The notes under the pieces: generated by a model | Databases searched by the model: none | The model's input: only the letters and a program-made list of their open reading frames with translations | Told to the model about the DNA's origin: nothing | Part shown: positions 6,991-15,257 of the stretch, piece by piece | How positions within the stretch are numbered: position 1 is the stretch's first letter | How the letters are laid out: every line of letters starts with the position of its first letter | Virus record (IMG/VR): IMGVR_UViG_3300005738_000243 | Span: 1-25,060 of that record | DNA length: 25,060 bases | DNA from: a virus | Direction: 5' to 3' (one strand) | Translations under genes and position numbers: made by a program

Positions 6991-7472
6991 TACTTATTTT
7001 TAAGCTTCTCGTTTCTCATAAAACGGAATGCATAAATTTCTTGAAGAGTGAACCTTAAAAACTCTAGAAGACAATAAGCTTCTGAAACTTCCACGCCAAT
7101 ACCAAACTTATTAGTCGAGTTTCTAGTGACCCCAAAAGAAAACGCTTGATTACCATCTTTCTTCTGATAAGGCTTGAAAGATATTTGGGTTTTATTCTCC
7201 TCGTAAGAATGATAAGCTGAAAACTCAGTCTTGTTCTCGATGGCATTGATTATGCCTCCCATTTCTATCTCGTTGATTTTAATAGAAATTGAGTTCTCTG
7301 GATTTTTAGCGTTCTCAGAAAAAGAGCCAGTTCTTTTCTTGCTGTTCCAAGAGTGCTGTCTAACCGCACGGACATAAACGCATGGCTCTTGAGTTTGATT
7401 CGTAGTGCCAATATCGAAACTAAAAGCGTAACCAGTGTTTCTAGGGTTTGGCTTGTAAAGCTGAACAATCAT
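6990..7472 (-). CDS. Putative Whirly/PC4-fold single-stranded DNA-binding protein
   Basis: A 160-residue beta-rich protein. Its order of elements resembles plant Whirly proteins: a strand pair near the start (GYAFSFDIG), a W/K-containing strand (RQHSWNSKKRTGSF, 39-51), ISIKINEIEMGGIINAI (62-78, like the Whirly strand-helix xSLSVTEIGTLI), TEFSAYHSYEENKTQISFKPY (82-102, like CEFFHD...KVLKVEP), AFSFGVTRN (110-118, like FFNLSVQN), then a C-terminal helix EAYCLLEFLRFTLQEI (131-146). Whirly and PC4 proteins bind single-stranded DNA, and a PC4-like protein is known in phage T5. No OB-fold SSB is seen in this window, so this could fill that role. It is read from a possible TTGAAT/TACTAT promoter next to its ATG and overlaps the glycosyltransferase start by one base. 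Confidence 0.55.
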   Translation of the reverse strand: MIVQLYKPNPRNTGYAFSFDIGTTNQTQEPCVYVRAVRQHSWNSKKRTGSFSENAKNPENSISIKINEIEMGGIINAIENKTEFSAYHSYEENKTQISFKPYQKKDGNQAFSFGVTRNSTNKFGIGVEVSEAYCLLEFLRFTLQEIYAFRFMRNEKLKNK

Positions 7473-7504
7473 ACTGATAGTATTAAGTGTTACTAATAAT
7501 TCAA
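7473..7504 (-). promoter_or_regulatory. Possible promoter directly before the Whirly-like gene
   Basis: On the minus strand TTGAAT (7504-7499), a 16-base spacer and TACTAT (7482-7477) lie four bases before the ATG. The transcript would be leaderless or nearly so. The boxes are only 4/6 matches each, and support comes mainly from similar arrangements upstream of 8566 and 24571. Confidence 0.3.
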
Positions 7505-8566
7505 TTAATTTTTAGGGGAAGCTTCTAGAATAGGTTCTGTTATATTCTTAAATATAAAATGTCTATTCTCTTTAATTATAGGTATTTTACAGTAAGTTTC
7601 ATAAGATTTTGTGAACTCTTGTGTGATCTTGAATATCTCTTCAATTCTTTGGGATTCATAAAGGTAAATTTCTTTTAAGTAACAAACAAACAATTTTAAG
7701 ACTTTTTTTCTAAGCTCTAGATTATATAGCGCTGAGAATAAATTTTGATCGTATTCAATATTTAATTCGCTACAAGATTTTGTTACAAAGTCTTTTTCAT
7801 TGTCTTTGCTAAATCCAAGAGTTAAAGAAATATTTGCTAAGTCAGAAAACACATGACCTCTGCAACAATTTTTTAAATCAAAAAACTGAAAATCTAACCC
7901 ATTATAAAATATGTAGGAGGTATCTATATCTGCAATAATATTATTACTAAAAGGATAATCAATTTTATTAATTAAGTTTAATACTTCGCTACTTAAGTTA
8001 CTTATAATATTCCTACATTTTAAGTAATCTGAATTTGCATCGATATGTTTTACCTCATCCCCAGAAAATAAATTACCTAAATCTAAAGATTCTATGAAAT
8101 CTTTTGTTTGCTGCTTAAAAGAGTAGTCGCTTGGGTGGCTATTATAAAGCTCAGAGTAGTCTTTTAAAAATTTAATAAAGCCCCCAGATAAACAGCCAAT
8201 ACCATAATCAGTAACAGGTTCAGAAGGGTGGGTTTCACAAAGCAAGTAAAATAATTTATCACCAACCGTGACATTGCCACCTCCGACAAAACTAGGGATA
8301 CTTCCGCAATCTAATTGTTTAACAAGATCAAGCTCTCTTTTTAATGATTCGTTATCGCTATCAAAAGAAAGCTTTAAAGAATAGAATTTGTCGTCTGTTT
8401 TTATAAAGAATAAATCATAATCCTCACCTGTTTTTATCAATTTTAAATGATCTAAAGAAATGTAATGACCTTCTTTTTCTAAAACTTTTTTTATTAAAGC
8501 TTTATCTGAGCGGTCTGGTTTTCTGTTAGTTGGTAGAGTGTAAAGCCTACCTTCAAATATATCCAT
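7505..8566 (-). CDS. APH/choline-kinase-fold kinase-like protein with altered active site
   Basis: A 353-residue protein with the order of motifs of the aminoglycoside-phosphotransferase superfamily: a beta3 lysine (FYSLKLS, Lys65), an alphaC-like helix SLKRELDLVKQL (Glu78), a hinge region KLFYLLCETH (104-113), a catalytic-loop equivalent IIADIDTSYIF (211-220), a DFG-like FFDLKN (Asp230) and the family's later DLA (Asp242). Against the usual HGDLHxxN pattern, the catalytic Asp213 is kept but the metal-binding Asn is a Tyr (218) and the His is gone. It may therefore be a weak kinase, a pseudokinase or use a different metal arrangement. APH relatives phosphorylate sugars, choline, drugs or fructosamines; the neighbouring glycosyltransferases suggest a sugar-related target. 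It opens the last operon directly after a terminator. Confidence 0.6.
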   Translation of the reverse strand: MDIFEGRLYTLPTNRKPDRSDKALIKKVLEKEGHYISLDHLKLIKTGEDYDLFFIKTDDKFYSLKLSFDSDNESLKRELDLVKQLDCGSIPSFVGGGNVTVGDKLFYLLCETHPSEPVTDYGIGCLSGGFIKFLKDYSELYNSHPSDYSFKQQTKDFIESLDLGNLFSGDEVKHIDANSDYLKCRNIISNLSSEVLNLINKIDYPFSNNIIADIDTSYIFYNGLDFQFFDLKNCCRGHVFSDLANISLTLGFSKDNEKDFVTKSCSELNIEYDQNLFSALYNLELRKKVLKLFVCYLKEIYLYESQRIEEIFKITQEFTKSYETYCKIPIIKENRHFIFKNITEPILEASPKN

Positions 8567-8571
8567 AACCT

Positions 8572-8599
8572 ATAATAACAAAAACCCACCCTCTTTCAA
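8572..8599 (-). promoter_or_regulatory. Possible promoter embedded in the terminator, before the kinase-like gene
   Basis: On the minus strand TTGAAA (8599-8594), a 16-base spacer and TATTAT (8577-8572) end five bases before the kinase ATG at 8566. The -35 box lies in the loop side of the terminator hairpin. The last operon would otherwise have no promoter after the terminator, which supports the reading. Confidence 0.4.
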
Positions 8600-8610
8600 G
8601 GGTGGGTTTT
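8576..8610 (-). terminator. Rho-independent terminator after the 71-residue gene
   Basis: A 12-bp stem, AAAACCCACCCT and AGGGTGGGTTTT, has a six-base loop (TGAAAG) and is followed on the minus strand by a T-rich tail (TTTTTGTTATT). It lies between the stop of the small gene (8648) and the start of the kinase-like gene (8566) and would end leftward transcription of the replication operon. The A/T flanks make it plausible in both directions. Confidence 0.85.
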
Positions 8611-8647
8611 GCGTTATGGCTACAACCTAATATTACCTATTGAAAAA

Positions 8648-8863
8648 TCAACGAACTCGACCAAAGGTCTTAGATCCAGAGCGAACCCCAGCGATACTTG
8701 CTTTAGAAAAGCGACGAGTACGGTTGAAATTGCGATCATAGATGACAATTGTTTGATCTGTTTCAGACTGAAGCTGGGCATTGAGAGATTCACCCTGCTT
8801 AGTGTAAAGGCCGAAAAAACGACCGTTTGTATTGCGAATTGCATTAAGAATTTTCTTATTCAT
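8648..8863 (-). CDS. Small basic protein, own promoter and terminator
   Basis: A 71-residue strongly basic protein (MNKKILNAIRNTNGRFFGLY at the start, many Arg/Lys, no Cys, one short hydrophobic strand TIVIYDRN). The middle reads like a small beta barrel: GRFFGLYTKQGESLNA, then TIVIYDRNFNRTRRF and KASIAGVRSGSK. I do not recognise a family. It stands alone: a good promoter (TTGACA, 17, TAATAT) precedes it inside the end of the unfoldase gene and a strong terminator follows, so it is likely made in quantity independent of the operon. The charge suggests nucleic-acid binding, but this is inference. Overlapping frames in the same stretch are less likely because only this one fits the promoter and has no rival start. 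Confidence 0.65.
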   Translation of the reverse strand: MNKKILNAIRNTNGRFFGLYTKQGESLNAQLQSETDQTIVIYDRNFNRTRRFSKASIAGVRSGSKTFGRVR

Positions 8864-8869
8864 ATCGAG

Positions 8870-8901
8870 ATTATATTACTGAACTTTGATAGTTTTGTCA
8901 A
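8870..8901 (-). promoter_or_regulatory. Sigma70-type promoter for the 71-residue gene
   Basis: The minus strand has a perfect TTGACA (8901-8896), 17 bases, then TAATAT (8878-8873), overlapping a TATAAT at 8875-8870 that would give a 20-base spacing. The predicted start of transcription is within a few bases of the ATG at 8863, and there is no clear Shine-Dalgarno, so translation may be leaderless. The promoter lies in the last codons of the unfoldase gene. Confidence 0.55.
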
Positions 8902-11302
8902 CTACTTTAATTGAGATTTTTTTGATCTTGTTATTCTCCACGATAAATTTGGCTAGAGGAGCTTGAATCAGCTTAATAACTAGTGTTTTTATGTTTCTAG
9001 CGTTAAGTTTTTCTGATTTAATCTTATTTAAAATAAACTCTTTTACGCCTTTTTTGACCGTCAATACAACACCCCTGTCTTTTAACTTGCTGTGAATCTT
9101 TTTGATTTCAGAATCGACAATACTGACAAGCGTCTTATCGTTAAGGTTGTTAAACACTAGGACATTTTCTAATCTAGCTACAAGCTCTGGACGTAGACTC
9201 TTTTTTAGACTTAACTTATAGGACTCCTGCTCACTTAAATCATCATTTACAAAACCCATTGATCTTTTGGTGGATTCTTGATGGCCAATATTCGTCGTAA
9301 GAACAACAACTGTATTGGTGAAATCCACATCTCTATGCAGGTTATCTGAGATATAACCCTCATCTAGCAAATGTAAAAGAAGGTCTAGTATCTTTGGATC
9401 AGCTTTTTCAATCTCGTCAAAAAGAACAACACAATTCGGGTTATTCCTCACGAAATCTGTCAAGATACCACCTTCCTTATAACCAATATACCCAGCATTA
9501 GCACCAATCAATTTAGATATACCAGTTTTATCCTGATATTCACTCATATTAATCTGGAGAAAAGACCGCTCGTTGCCATAAAAGTATTTAGCTATCTTCT
9601 TTGCTGTAAATGTTTTACCTACGCTTGTAGGCCCAACAAACAAGAAGTTGGTCAGTGGTTTTTTAGGGTCATTAAGGCCAGCTTTTACACAAGATAGCGA
9701 GTCATACACTTTCTCAACGATTTCGTCTTGGCCAAACACATCGCGTTTAATTTTTTGTCTAAATAAAGAAAACGATTTGCTTGATTCGCTAATGACTTTT
9801 TGAGGTAAACCTGTCTTCTGCTCAAACACATCCAATATATCCGCTTTGTGAACATTGCAAATGTCTGGTTTTTGATCCACATACTCAACCATTGATTTTA
9901 CATACCTATCTATGTATTCCTCAATATCTTCTTGTTTCTGTGGGCGAGACATTAAGTCATTAAAATTATTCTTAATATCTTTTATGCTATCGGAGGGAAT
10001 GCCATTTTTAATTTTTGTTTTCGCTCCCACCTGATCAATTATATCAAAAGCTTTATCTGGAAATCTTTTGTTTGGTAGGTAAGTGTGACAGTAATTTAAA
10101 ATATCATCGATGTTTTTCTTGGAAAATCTAACATTATGAAAAGACTCGTAATGATCTAAAGAGTAATTAACCATTTCTCTAGTGGCTTCTTTACTAGGCT
10201 CTTCGATATTAATTTTATCAAAACGCCTTTTAAGAGCAGCACTCTTTTCAAAGATATCCTTATACTCCTTCGACGTAGTAGCTCCAATACATTTAATCTC
10301 ACCCCTAGCTAATGCTGGCTTCAGTATGTTGGAAGCGTCTAGAGAGCCTTCTGTAGAAGAACCAGCTCCAACGATGGTGTGAATCTCATCAATGAATAAA
10401 ATGACATTCTCTTGCATACTCAACTCCTTTATTAAGCCTTTAATTCTCTCTTCAAACTGACCTCTATACTGTGTTCCAGCGATCATAGAGGTTATGTCTA
10501 GAGATAATACTTGAGTAAGCGCCATATGGACAGGAACCTCATCCTGAATTATTTTCTGAACCAATCCTTCCACGATAGCTGTCTTACCAACACCAGCTTC
10601 ACCAGTTAAAATAACATTACCTTTATTTTTTTTAGATAAAATCTCTATCATTTCCTCAATCTCAGAATCTCTTGATCTGATCGGGGGAATATCATTAAGG
10701 ATAACGTGTTGATTTAGATTTTTACAGTATTTTGCAATATGTTCAAATTCAAACTCTTGATGTCCTGTCTGACGCTTGGGTTTAGAGCGAGTCTGCCCTT
10801 TGTCGCCAAGTTTATTTATTGAAGAGTAGCTTGATATATTATTGTCTGTAATCAAATCTTCAATAACTTCTTTTTGGTACTCAACATCAAGACCTGACTC
10901 GTACAAATATTCCATGAAAGCACATTCATCAAAATCTAGCAGAACATATAGCAGATGCTCGATACCAATAAAGTGATCTTCATGGATAAAAGCAAAATCT
11001 TTAGCAGACTGGAGGCACTCGTTTAACTCTTGATGCCATTTATTTTGATTTTTACTTCTTGTAAAATGAAATTCATTTTCAGAACAAAACTTATTGAAGG
11101 TTTTTAAAAATTTTTCAGGAGGATAATCAATACCTCTACTCTGGAAAAGTAGACTAGCCCTATCAGAAATATTAGTTAAGCAACCGTAGATTAAATGCTC
11201 ATTCCTTATTAGAGCATGATCTTGTGATTCTGCGAATAACTTTGCATCCTTCAAAGCTTTTTTAGCTTTAGGCGTTAAATTGAATTCAGTTAGTAACATC
11301 AT
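8876..11302 (-). CDS. ClpA/ClpC-type AAA+ unfoldase
   Basis: An 808-residue protein with a Clp N-domain (about 1-150), a first AAA+ module with GEAGVGKT (234-241), pore loop [11 protein letters not shown] (276-286), Walker B ILFIDE (301-306) and Arg359/Arg360, then a second module with GPTSVGKT (557-564), pore loop GYIGYKEGG (604-612), Walker B VVLFDE (625-630) and a sensor-2 Arg769. The stretch between the modules is short and lacks the ClpB coiled-coil M-domain, so this is the ClpA/ClpC type, not a disaggregase. Residues 681-684 (SMGF) align with the ClpA SIGL, the ClpP-docking loop. Such enzymes unfold proteins and feed them into ClpP. No ClpP gene is seen here, so host ClpP is the likely partner. 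It follows the polymerase gene by 12 bases. Confidence 0.9.
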   Translation of the reverse strand: MMLLTEFNLTPKAKKALKDAKLFAESQDHALIRNEHLIYGCLTNISDRASLLFQSRGIDYPPEKFLKTFNKFCSENEFHFTRSKNQNKWHQELNECLQSAKDFAFIHEDHFIGIEHLLYVLLDFDECAFMEYLYESGLDVEYQKEVIEDLITDNNISSYSSINKLGDKGQTRSKPKRQTGHQEFEFEHIAKYCKNLNQHVILNDIPPIRSRDSEIEEMIEILSKKNKGNVILTGEAGVGKTAIVEGLVQKIIQDEVPVHMALTQVLSLDITSMIAGTQYRGQFEERIKGLIKELSMQENVILFIDEIHTIVGAGSSTEGSLDASNILKPALARGEIKCIGATTSKEYKDIFEKSAALKRRFDKINIEEPSKEATREMVNYSLDHYESFHNVRFSKKNIDDILNYCHTYLPNKRFPDKAFDIIDQVGAKTKIKNGIPSDSIKDIKNNFNDLMSRPQKQEDIEEYIDRYVKSMVEYVDQKPDICNVHKADILDVFEQKTGLPQKVISESSKSFSLFRQKIKRDVFGQDEIVEKVYDSLSCVKAGLNDPKKPLTNFLFVGPTSVGKTFTAKKIAKYFYGNERSFLQINMSEYQDKTGISKLIGANAGYIGYKEGGILTDFVRNNPNCVVLFDEIEKADPKILDLLLHLLDEGYISDNLHRDVDFTNTVVVLTTNIGHQESTKRSMGFVNDDLSEQESYKLSLKKSLRPELVARLENVLVFNNLNDKTLVSIVDSEIKKIHSKLKDRGVVLTVKKGVKEFILNKIKSEKLNARNIKTLVIKLIQAPLAKFIVENNKIKKISIKVVDKTIKVQ

Positions 11303-11314
11303 AATAAGTTACAC

Positions 11315-13852
11315 TTATTTTAGTTGGGAAAGTTTCATATAAATTTTATCTTTTAAGGAAGATATATTGTTGACAAATACGATGTCATCGCCTTTGACAC
11401 CTGTTATTATAACTACATCCTCCTTCTTGGGTAGTTTTTTACCAGAATTAAGGAAGTTTGTCAACCTTTCTTCTCTACTACTGTCTAAAAGAAGACCATT
11501 AACCACACCTTTTTCATCATGTATCTCAAATCTAGCGTATTTGTTACCATTTTGACTAGTTCTTCGAATAGAATCAACTAAGACACCTGTGAATCTCACA
11601 TTTGAACGCTCCATAACGTGTTTGACTTGATCTGAATCTTGAAATTCTTCTGGGTTTTCGTATATCTCTCTGATGTTGTGGGAGTAACTATACCCCAGCA
11701 ACTTCTGCTCAAAATGCCAGTTTGCATACTTGATAGACTTTTTGTTTAATTCAAAGATTTCTTTATATGGGCCGTATTTCTTTTTGAATGTCTCGAAACG
11801 CCTATCCGAAAATAGTTTTTTATTGTCGTCCCCCATCAGATCATCTTTTCTAGCAGCGAAGATACTATCTAGAATACTGTAATTATGTTTTGAACCAAGC
11901 TCTATAAAGTTTCTCTTCTCTCTCTCTGTTAAGATGTTGAATGTTTGAGCTTCTAAAACTAACTTGCATCTGTTTGTGTCTACAAACGAATCGAGTAAAC
12001 CAGCTTGAATAAGACCTGATAGGACACCTATATTCAAACCAGCTTGTTTTGCAACGATGAACACCTCATACTTATTGCTAAAGCTTCCTTCTCTAAACTC
12101 CACAAGGGATTCAATAACCTTCTCAGAAACACCTTTGATTGAATTGAGTCCATATCTAATATTTTTACCTTCAATAGAGAAGTCAACCTTAGAGTTATTC
12201 AAGTCTGGAGGTAAAAGTTCGATATCAAACTTATTTAGTTCTTGACTAATTCTAGAAATCTCTTCGTGAGTATTTGGCTCATACTTTGTATATTTAAGCA
12301 AGCTTAAGAAGAATTCTTTTGGGTGATTAAATTTTAAGTAAACAGTGATAGCCGCTAAGTAAGCGTAACTAATTGAGTGAGATTTGTTGAAGGAATAGTT
12401 CGCAGAATCCTCCGCGACCTTCCACAACACCTCCCCAATAAGTGGGTCAAGATTTCTCTCTCTTATCTTTTTTTCGATCTTAGCTTTCCACTCTGGCATT
12501 TGATCAACCTTTTTCTTTCCGACAATACGGCGAAGCTGCTCAGACTCATCGAGACTGAAACCCACTTTAACCACCATCTTCATTAGCTGCTCTTGATAAA
12601 GAGGGATACCGCCAGTATAGCTAAGAATATCATCAAAGAATTCGTGAACTGATTGAAAATCACCACTCCTTACATACTCTGCATACCTATCTTTAAAATC
12701 TAATGCCCCGGGTCTAGCAATAGCCACAACCGCAGATAACTGCTCTAAGTTCTGTGGGGAGATTTGCTGGCACACCTTGAAGTTGGTATCAGCCTCGATC
12801 TGAAAAAGCCCCTGTGGAGCCTGTAGAGAAGCTAGAGCTGCGTATATAGATGGGTCATGAGGGTTTATGTCATTTACGTTAATCTGAAGCTGCTCACATA
12901 CATCATTAACAACAGATAAAGTCCTTAAACCAAGGATATCAAACTTAACGCTGAGACTGGCGACATCATCCATATCATATCCAGAAACCAAAGCTCCATC
13001 ATTTGTCTTTTGTAGCGGCATAATATCAGACTGATTATAGTAACAAATGGAAACTCCTGATGGATGAACACCTGTATTCTTAATTAAGCCCTGAACCTTC
13101 TTTGCTATTTTAAAACATTTTTTATATTTATCAGCATGATTCTTAAAGGACTCGCTTTCTTCATAAGCTACTTCTAGCTTTGCCACCTTACCAAAATGCT
13201 TAGGGATTGTATCGCTAATTTGGTTTACCTCGACCTCAGACAAACCTTCCACGATCTTACCGCACTCTTTCATGCATAGCTTACCACTAAGAGTATTCAA
13301 GGTTAAAATCTTGGAGGTCTTACCTTTATATTTCTCCTCAATATACGCCATTACCTCTGCTCGACGATCATAGGAGATATCGTTATCAACATCAGCCAAA
13401 AGAGAGCCGTCCAAAAATATCTCTCCATTTGACTCAATCATCTTAGCTCTACTCTTAGAAACAAATCTCTCAAAGAATAAATCGTATTCAATAGGATCAA
13501 TATTGGTGACCCCAAGTAAATAAAGAACTAATGAACCAGCGGCAGAACCACGACCAGCGCCAGTCGGTATGTTTTGACTCTTACAGAAATCAAGAACATC
13601 CCAGTTTAGTAGAATATAATCAACAAACCCAAGCTCATCAAAAATATCCAACTCCATCTTAGAGCGTTCATAATAATCCTTTCTGTTTTCTAACTTTACA
13701 ATACCTTTCTCCCTCAGACCCTTACGAGTGAGTTCAAATAGAATTTGTTTATTAGAGCTGCCATCGCCTAAACCTAAACTGCGAAGAGTCGTATCTGGGA
13801 TGCTGATCTCTGGCAACTTTACGCCAGCGGGAAATGGATTCTTGTATCTCAT
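11315..13852 (-). CDS. dnaE: DNA polymerase III alpha subunit core (DnaE type), lacking the PHP domain
   Basis: An 845-residue DnaE-type catalytic subunit. The palm begins near residue 65 (YYERSKMELDIFDELGFVDY) and has PTGAGRGSAAGSLVLYLLGV (96-115), DPIEYDLFFERF (119-130), the metal-binding ADVDND (153-158; Asp154, Asp156, Asp158) and KFDILGLRTL (303-312; Asp305). Fingers and the tandem helix-hairpin-helix region follow, with an OB-fold near 750-830 (ARFEIHDEKGVVNGLLL). E. coli DnaE is about 1160 residues because it has an N-terminal PHP domain of about 270; here that domain is a separate gene at 14478, and the two proteins together reach 1094 residues. A 20-residue insertion lies just before the catalytic aspartates (135-150). 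It overlaps the exonuclease gene by four bases (ATGA). Active-site residues are intact, so an active polymerase is expected. Confidence 0.95.
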   Translation of the reverse strand: MRYKNPFPAGVKLPEISIPDTTLRSLGLGDGSSNKQILFELTRKGLREKGIVKLENRKDYYERSKMELDIFDELGFVDYILLNWDVLDFCKSQNIPTGAGRGSAAGSLVLYLLGVTNIDPIEYDLFFERFVSKSRAKMIESNGEIFLDGSLLADVDNDISYDRRAEVMAYIEEKYKGKTSKILTLNTLSGKLCMKECGKIVEGLSEVEVNQISDTIPKHFGKVAKLEVAYEESESFKNHADKYKKCFKIAKKVQGLIKNTGVHPSGVSICYYNQSDIMPLQKTNDGALVSGYDMDDVASLSVKFDILGLRTLSVVNDVCEQLQINVNDINPHDPSIYAALASLQAPQGLFQIEADTNFKVCQQISPQNLEQLSAVVAIARPGALDFKDRYAEYVRSGDFQSVHEFFDDILSYTGGIPLYQEQLMKMVVKVGFSLDESEQLRRIVGKKKVDQMPEWKAKIEKKIRERNLDPLIGEVLWKVAEDSANYSFNKSHSISYAYLAAITVYLKFNHPKEFFLSLLKYTKYEPNTHEEISRISQELNKFDIELLPPDLNNSKVDFSIEGKNIRYGLNSIKGVSEKVIESLVEFREGSFSNKYEVFIVAKQAGLNIGVLSGLIQAGLLDSFVDTNRCKLVLEAQTFNILTEREKRNFIELGSKHNYSILDSIFAARKDDLMGDDNKKLFSDRRFETFKKKYGPYKEIFELNKKSIKYANWHFEQKLLGYSYSHNIREIYENPEEFQDSDQVKHVMERSNVRFTGVLVDSIRRTSQNGNKYARFEIHDEKGVVNGLLLDSSREERLTNFLNSGKKLPKKEDVVIITGVKGDDIVFVNNISSLKDKIYMKLSQLK

Positions 13853-14481
13853 ATTTCAATGTCAAAAAGTTGCTTGCGGAAAATCTTGTAATTCATTTCG
13901 ATGTCATACAGAGCATCATGAAGTTTACTAGGGTCATGTTCTATATTGTATTTTTTAAGTAACGCACCCTGAGAAGCCTTAAGACCCCTCTTTCTATAGT
14001 TTAACCAACGATACTGCCAGTAAATAAAATTATTTAAGTCTGGCTCATCTTGAAGCTCGATAGCCTTTGCTAAACTAAGAGTATCTATAATCCTATCCAT
14101 GTAGGAGTAATCGGAGTTAAGGCCCATAGCCTTCATCCAAACATTAATCATATAGACATCAAAGCCTAAAAGATTCTGCCCCACAATCTTATAACTCGGG
14201 TCGTACAAATACTCTTTAAATACATCGAAGACTTCCTTGGGGTCTTTAGAGATTTTATCATGCTGGGCGCGTTTAAAACCTGTGATTCTAGCGGCATCTT
14301 CGGAAATATCTAAATCGGGCCAATGTAAATGCATGTTAAACTTGTCAATTACATTATTGCCTTGCGCTGTAATCCAAGCCACCTGCCAAGGGCGAGACTT
14401 GATGAGGTTAAGACCTTCAGTCTCTGTATCTAAGATTAGATACTTTTGCTTTTTGTCAAATCTAAGTAGTGACTCGTTCAT
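13849..14481 (-). CDS. dnaQ: DnaQ-like DEDDh 3'-5' exonuclease (proofreading subunit)
   Basis: A 210-residue exonuclease with all five catalytic residues: Asp18 and Glu20 in LILDTETEG, Asp108 in IVGQNLLGFD, and His188 and Asp193 in LHDALYDIE, the DEDDh set. This is the family of the Pol III epsilon subunit, which removes mismatched bases from the new 3' end. In bacteria epsilon binds the PHP domain of alpha. Here the exonuclease gene lies exactly between the gene for the PHP domain and that for the polymerase core, with ATGA overlaps on both sides, so the three products should be made together. T4-type or thymidine-kinase-linked exonucleases could look similar, but the place between the two polymerase parts makes proofreading by far the best reading. 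Confidence 0.9.
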   Translation of the reverse strand: MNESLLRFDKKQKYLILDTETEGLNLIKSRPWQVAWITAQGNNVIDKFNMHLHWPDLDISEDAARITGFKRAQHDKISKDPKEVFDVFKEYLYDPSYKIVGQNLLGFDVYMINVWMKAMGLNSDYSYMDRIIDTLSLAKAIELQDEPDLNNFIYWQYRWLNYRKRGLKASQGALLKKYNIEHDPSKLHDALYDIEMNYKIFRKQLFDIEI

Positions 14482-15227
14482 GCTTGTTCTAGGTAAGACT
14501 CAAAAGAGAATTCATCACTTCCAAAGTGAGACAGATTTGGGTTGGAGAGTTGGGACTGTTTACCAAAGTTTCTATTACAGAGGATTTTGTAAGTTTGTAG
14601 AGCTTCGACATCTGATTTATCTTTATAGCAAATTGTTTTTACTTTTGAAGAGGTGGAGGACTGTAGATTTTTTGAGATATACTCTCTCACCTTGTAACTT
14701 AGTAAGTGGTCAAAAGGTAGGTCATTCTTCTCTATCCAAAAGTTAGGGGTTAAAAAACTGAAGTCTGGAATGCAGTTCTTAAGTAAAAAATTATTCTGAT
14801 GAATGAAGCTGTCATAAAATGGAACGACAAACATCAGTTTATCTTCATCCCAGAACTCCTTGAAATTTGCGTAATCGATCTTACCTCCCCCCTCTGTAAA
14901 AGCGAAAGAGTAGATTTTGTTGAGCAACTTACAGCCCTCATCATTTTGAGCAAAGATTATAGACTTATGCTCAGAATCACACTCCTCTTCGGAAATGTCG
15001 TTGCAAAAAGTAAGCCTCAAACCATAGAGTAACTCAAGACCGTTTTCAGAACAGGCATTAAAAGCTTTCATGAAGCTTGTCAAGTTATCCTCCACAAGCA
15101 CCACCCTCTCCATGCCAGCATCTTTGCAGATGTTGATAATTGAGTCTGGGCCTTCGTCAGAAGACTTATTGATTGTTAATATGCTCTTACCTATTGAATA
15201 GGTCGAGCGGAAGATGGGCGTGATCAC
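14478..15227 (-). CDS. Separate PHP domain of DNA polymerase III alpha (degenerate)
   Basis: A 249-residue protein resembling the N-terminal PHP domain of DnaE: FRSTYSIGKSILTINK at residues 6-21 (DnaE has LxxHSxYSLLDG), MERVVLVEDN (39-48, compare ALAITDH), GLELLYGLRLTF (compare IKPIxGxE), IIFAQNDEGCKLLNKIYSFA, GKIDYANFKEF and, near the C-terminus, VEALQTYKILCNR and DEFSFESYLEQA, which correspond to the end of the domain before the polymerase core. The metal-binding His and Asp residues of active PHP domains are missing, so catalysis is unlikely; it is probably structural and binds the exonuclease. The start is GTG at 15227 because an in-frame TGA lies two codons upstream. Stop overlaps the exonuclease start. 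Confidence 0.75.
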   Translation of the reverse strand: MITPIFRSTYSIGKSILTINKSSDEGPDSIINICKDAGMERVVLVEDNLTSFMKAFNACSENGLELLYGLRLTFCNDISEEECDSEHKSIIFAQNDEGCKLLNKIYSFAFTEGGGKIDYANFKEFWDEDKLMFVVPFYDSFIHQNNFLLKNCIPDFSFLTPNFWIEKNDLPFDHLLSYKVREYISKNLQSSTSSKVKTICYKDKSDVEALQTYKILCNRNFGKQSQLSNPNLSHFGSDEFSFESYLEQA

Positions 15228-15257
15228 GCCTCATTATTCCATATATTCTAATCCGAG

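Noticed and set aside
8620-8844. An alternative minus-strand frame across the small basic gene
   Set aside because: It lacks a start that fits the promoter, runs towards the terminator, and only the 8648-8863 frame gives a coherent small protein.
8876-11302. Calling the AAA+ protein ClpB (disaggregase)
   Set aside because: The long M-domain coiled coil is absent and a ClpP-docking-like tripeptide is present, so the ClpA/ClpC type is the better reading.
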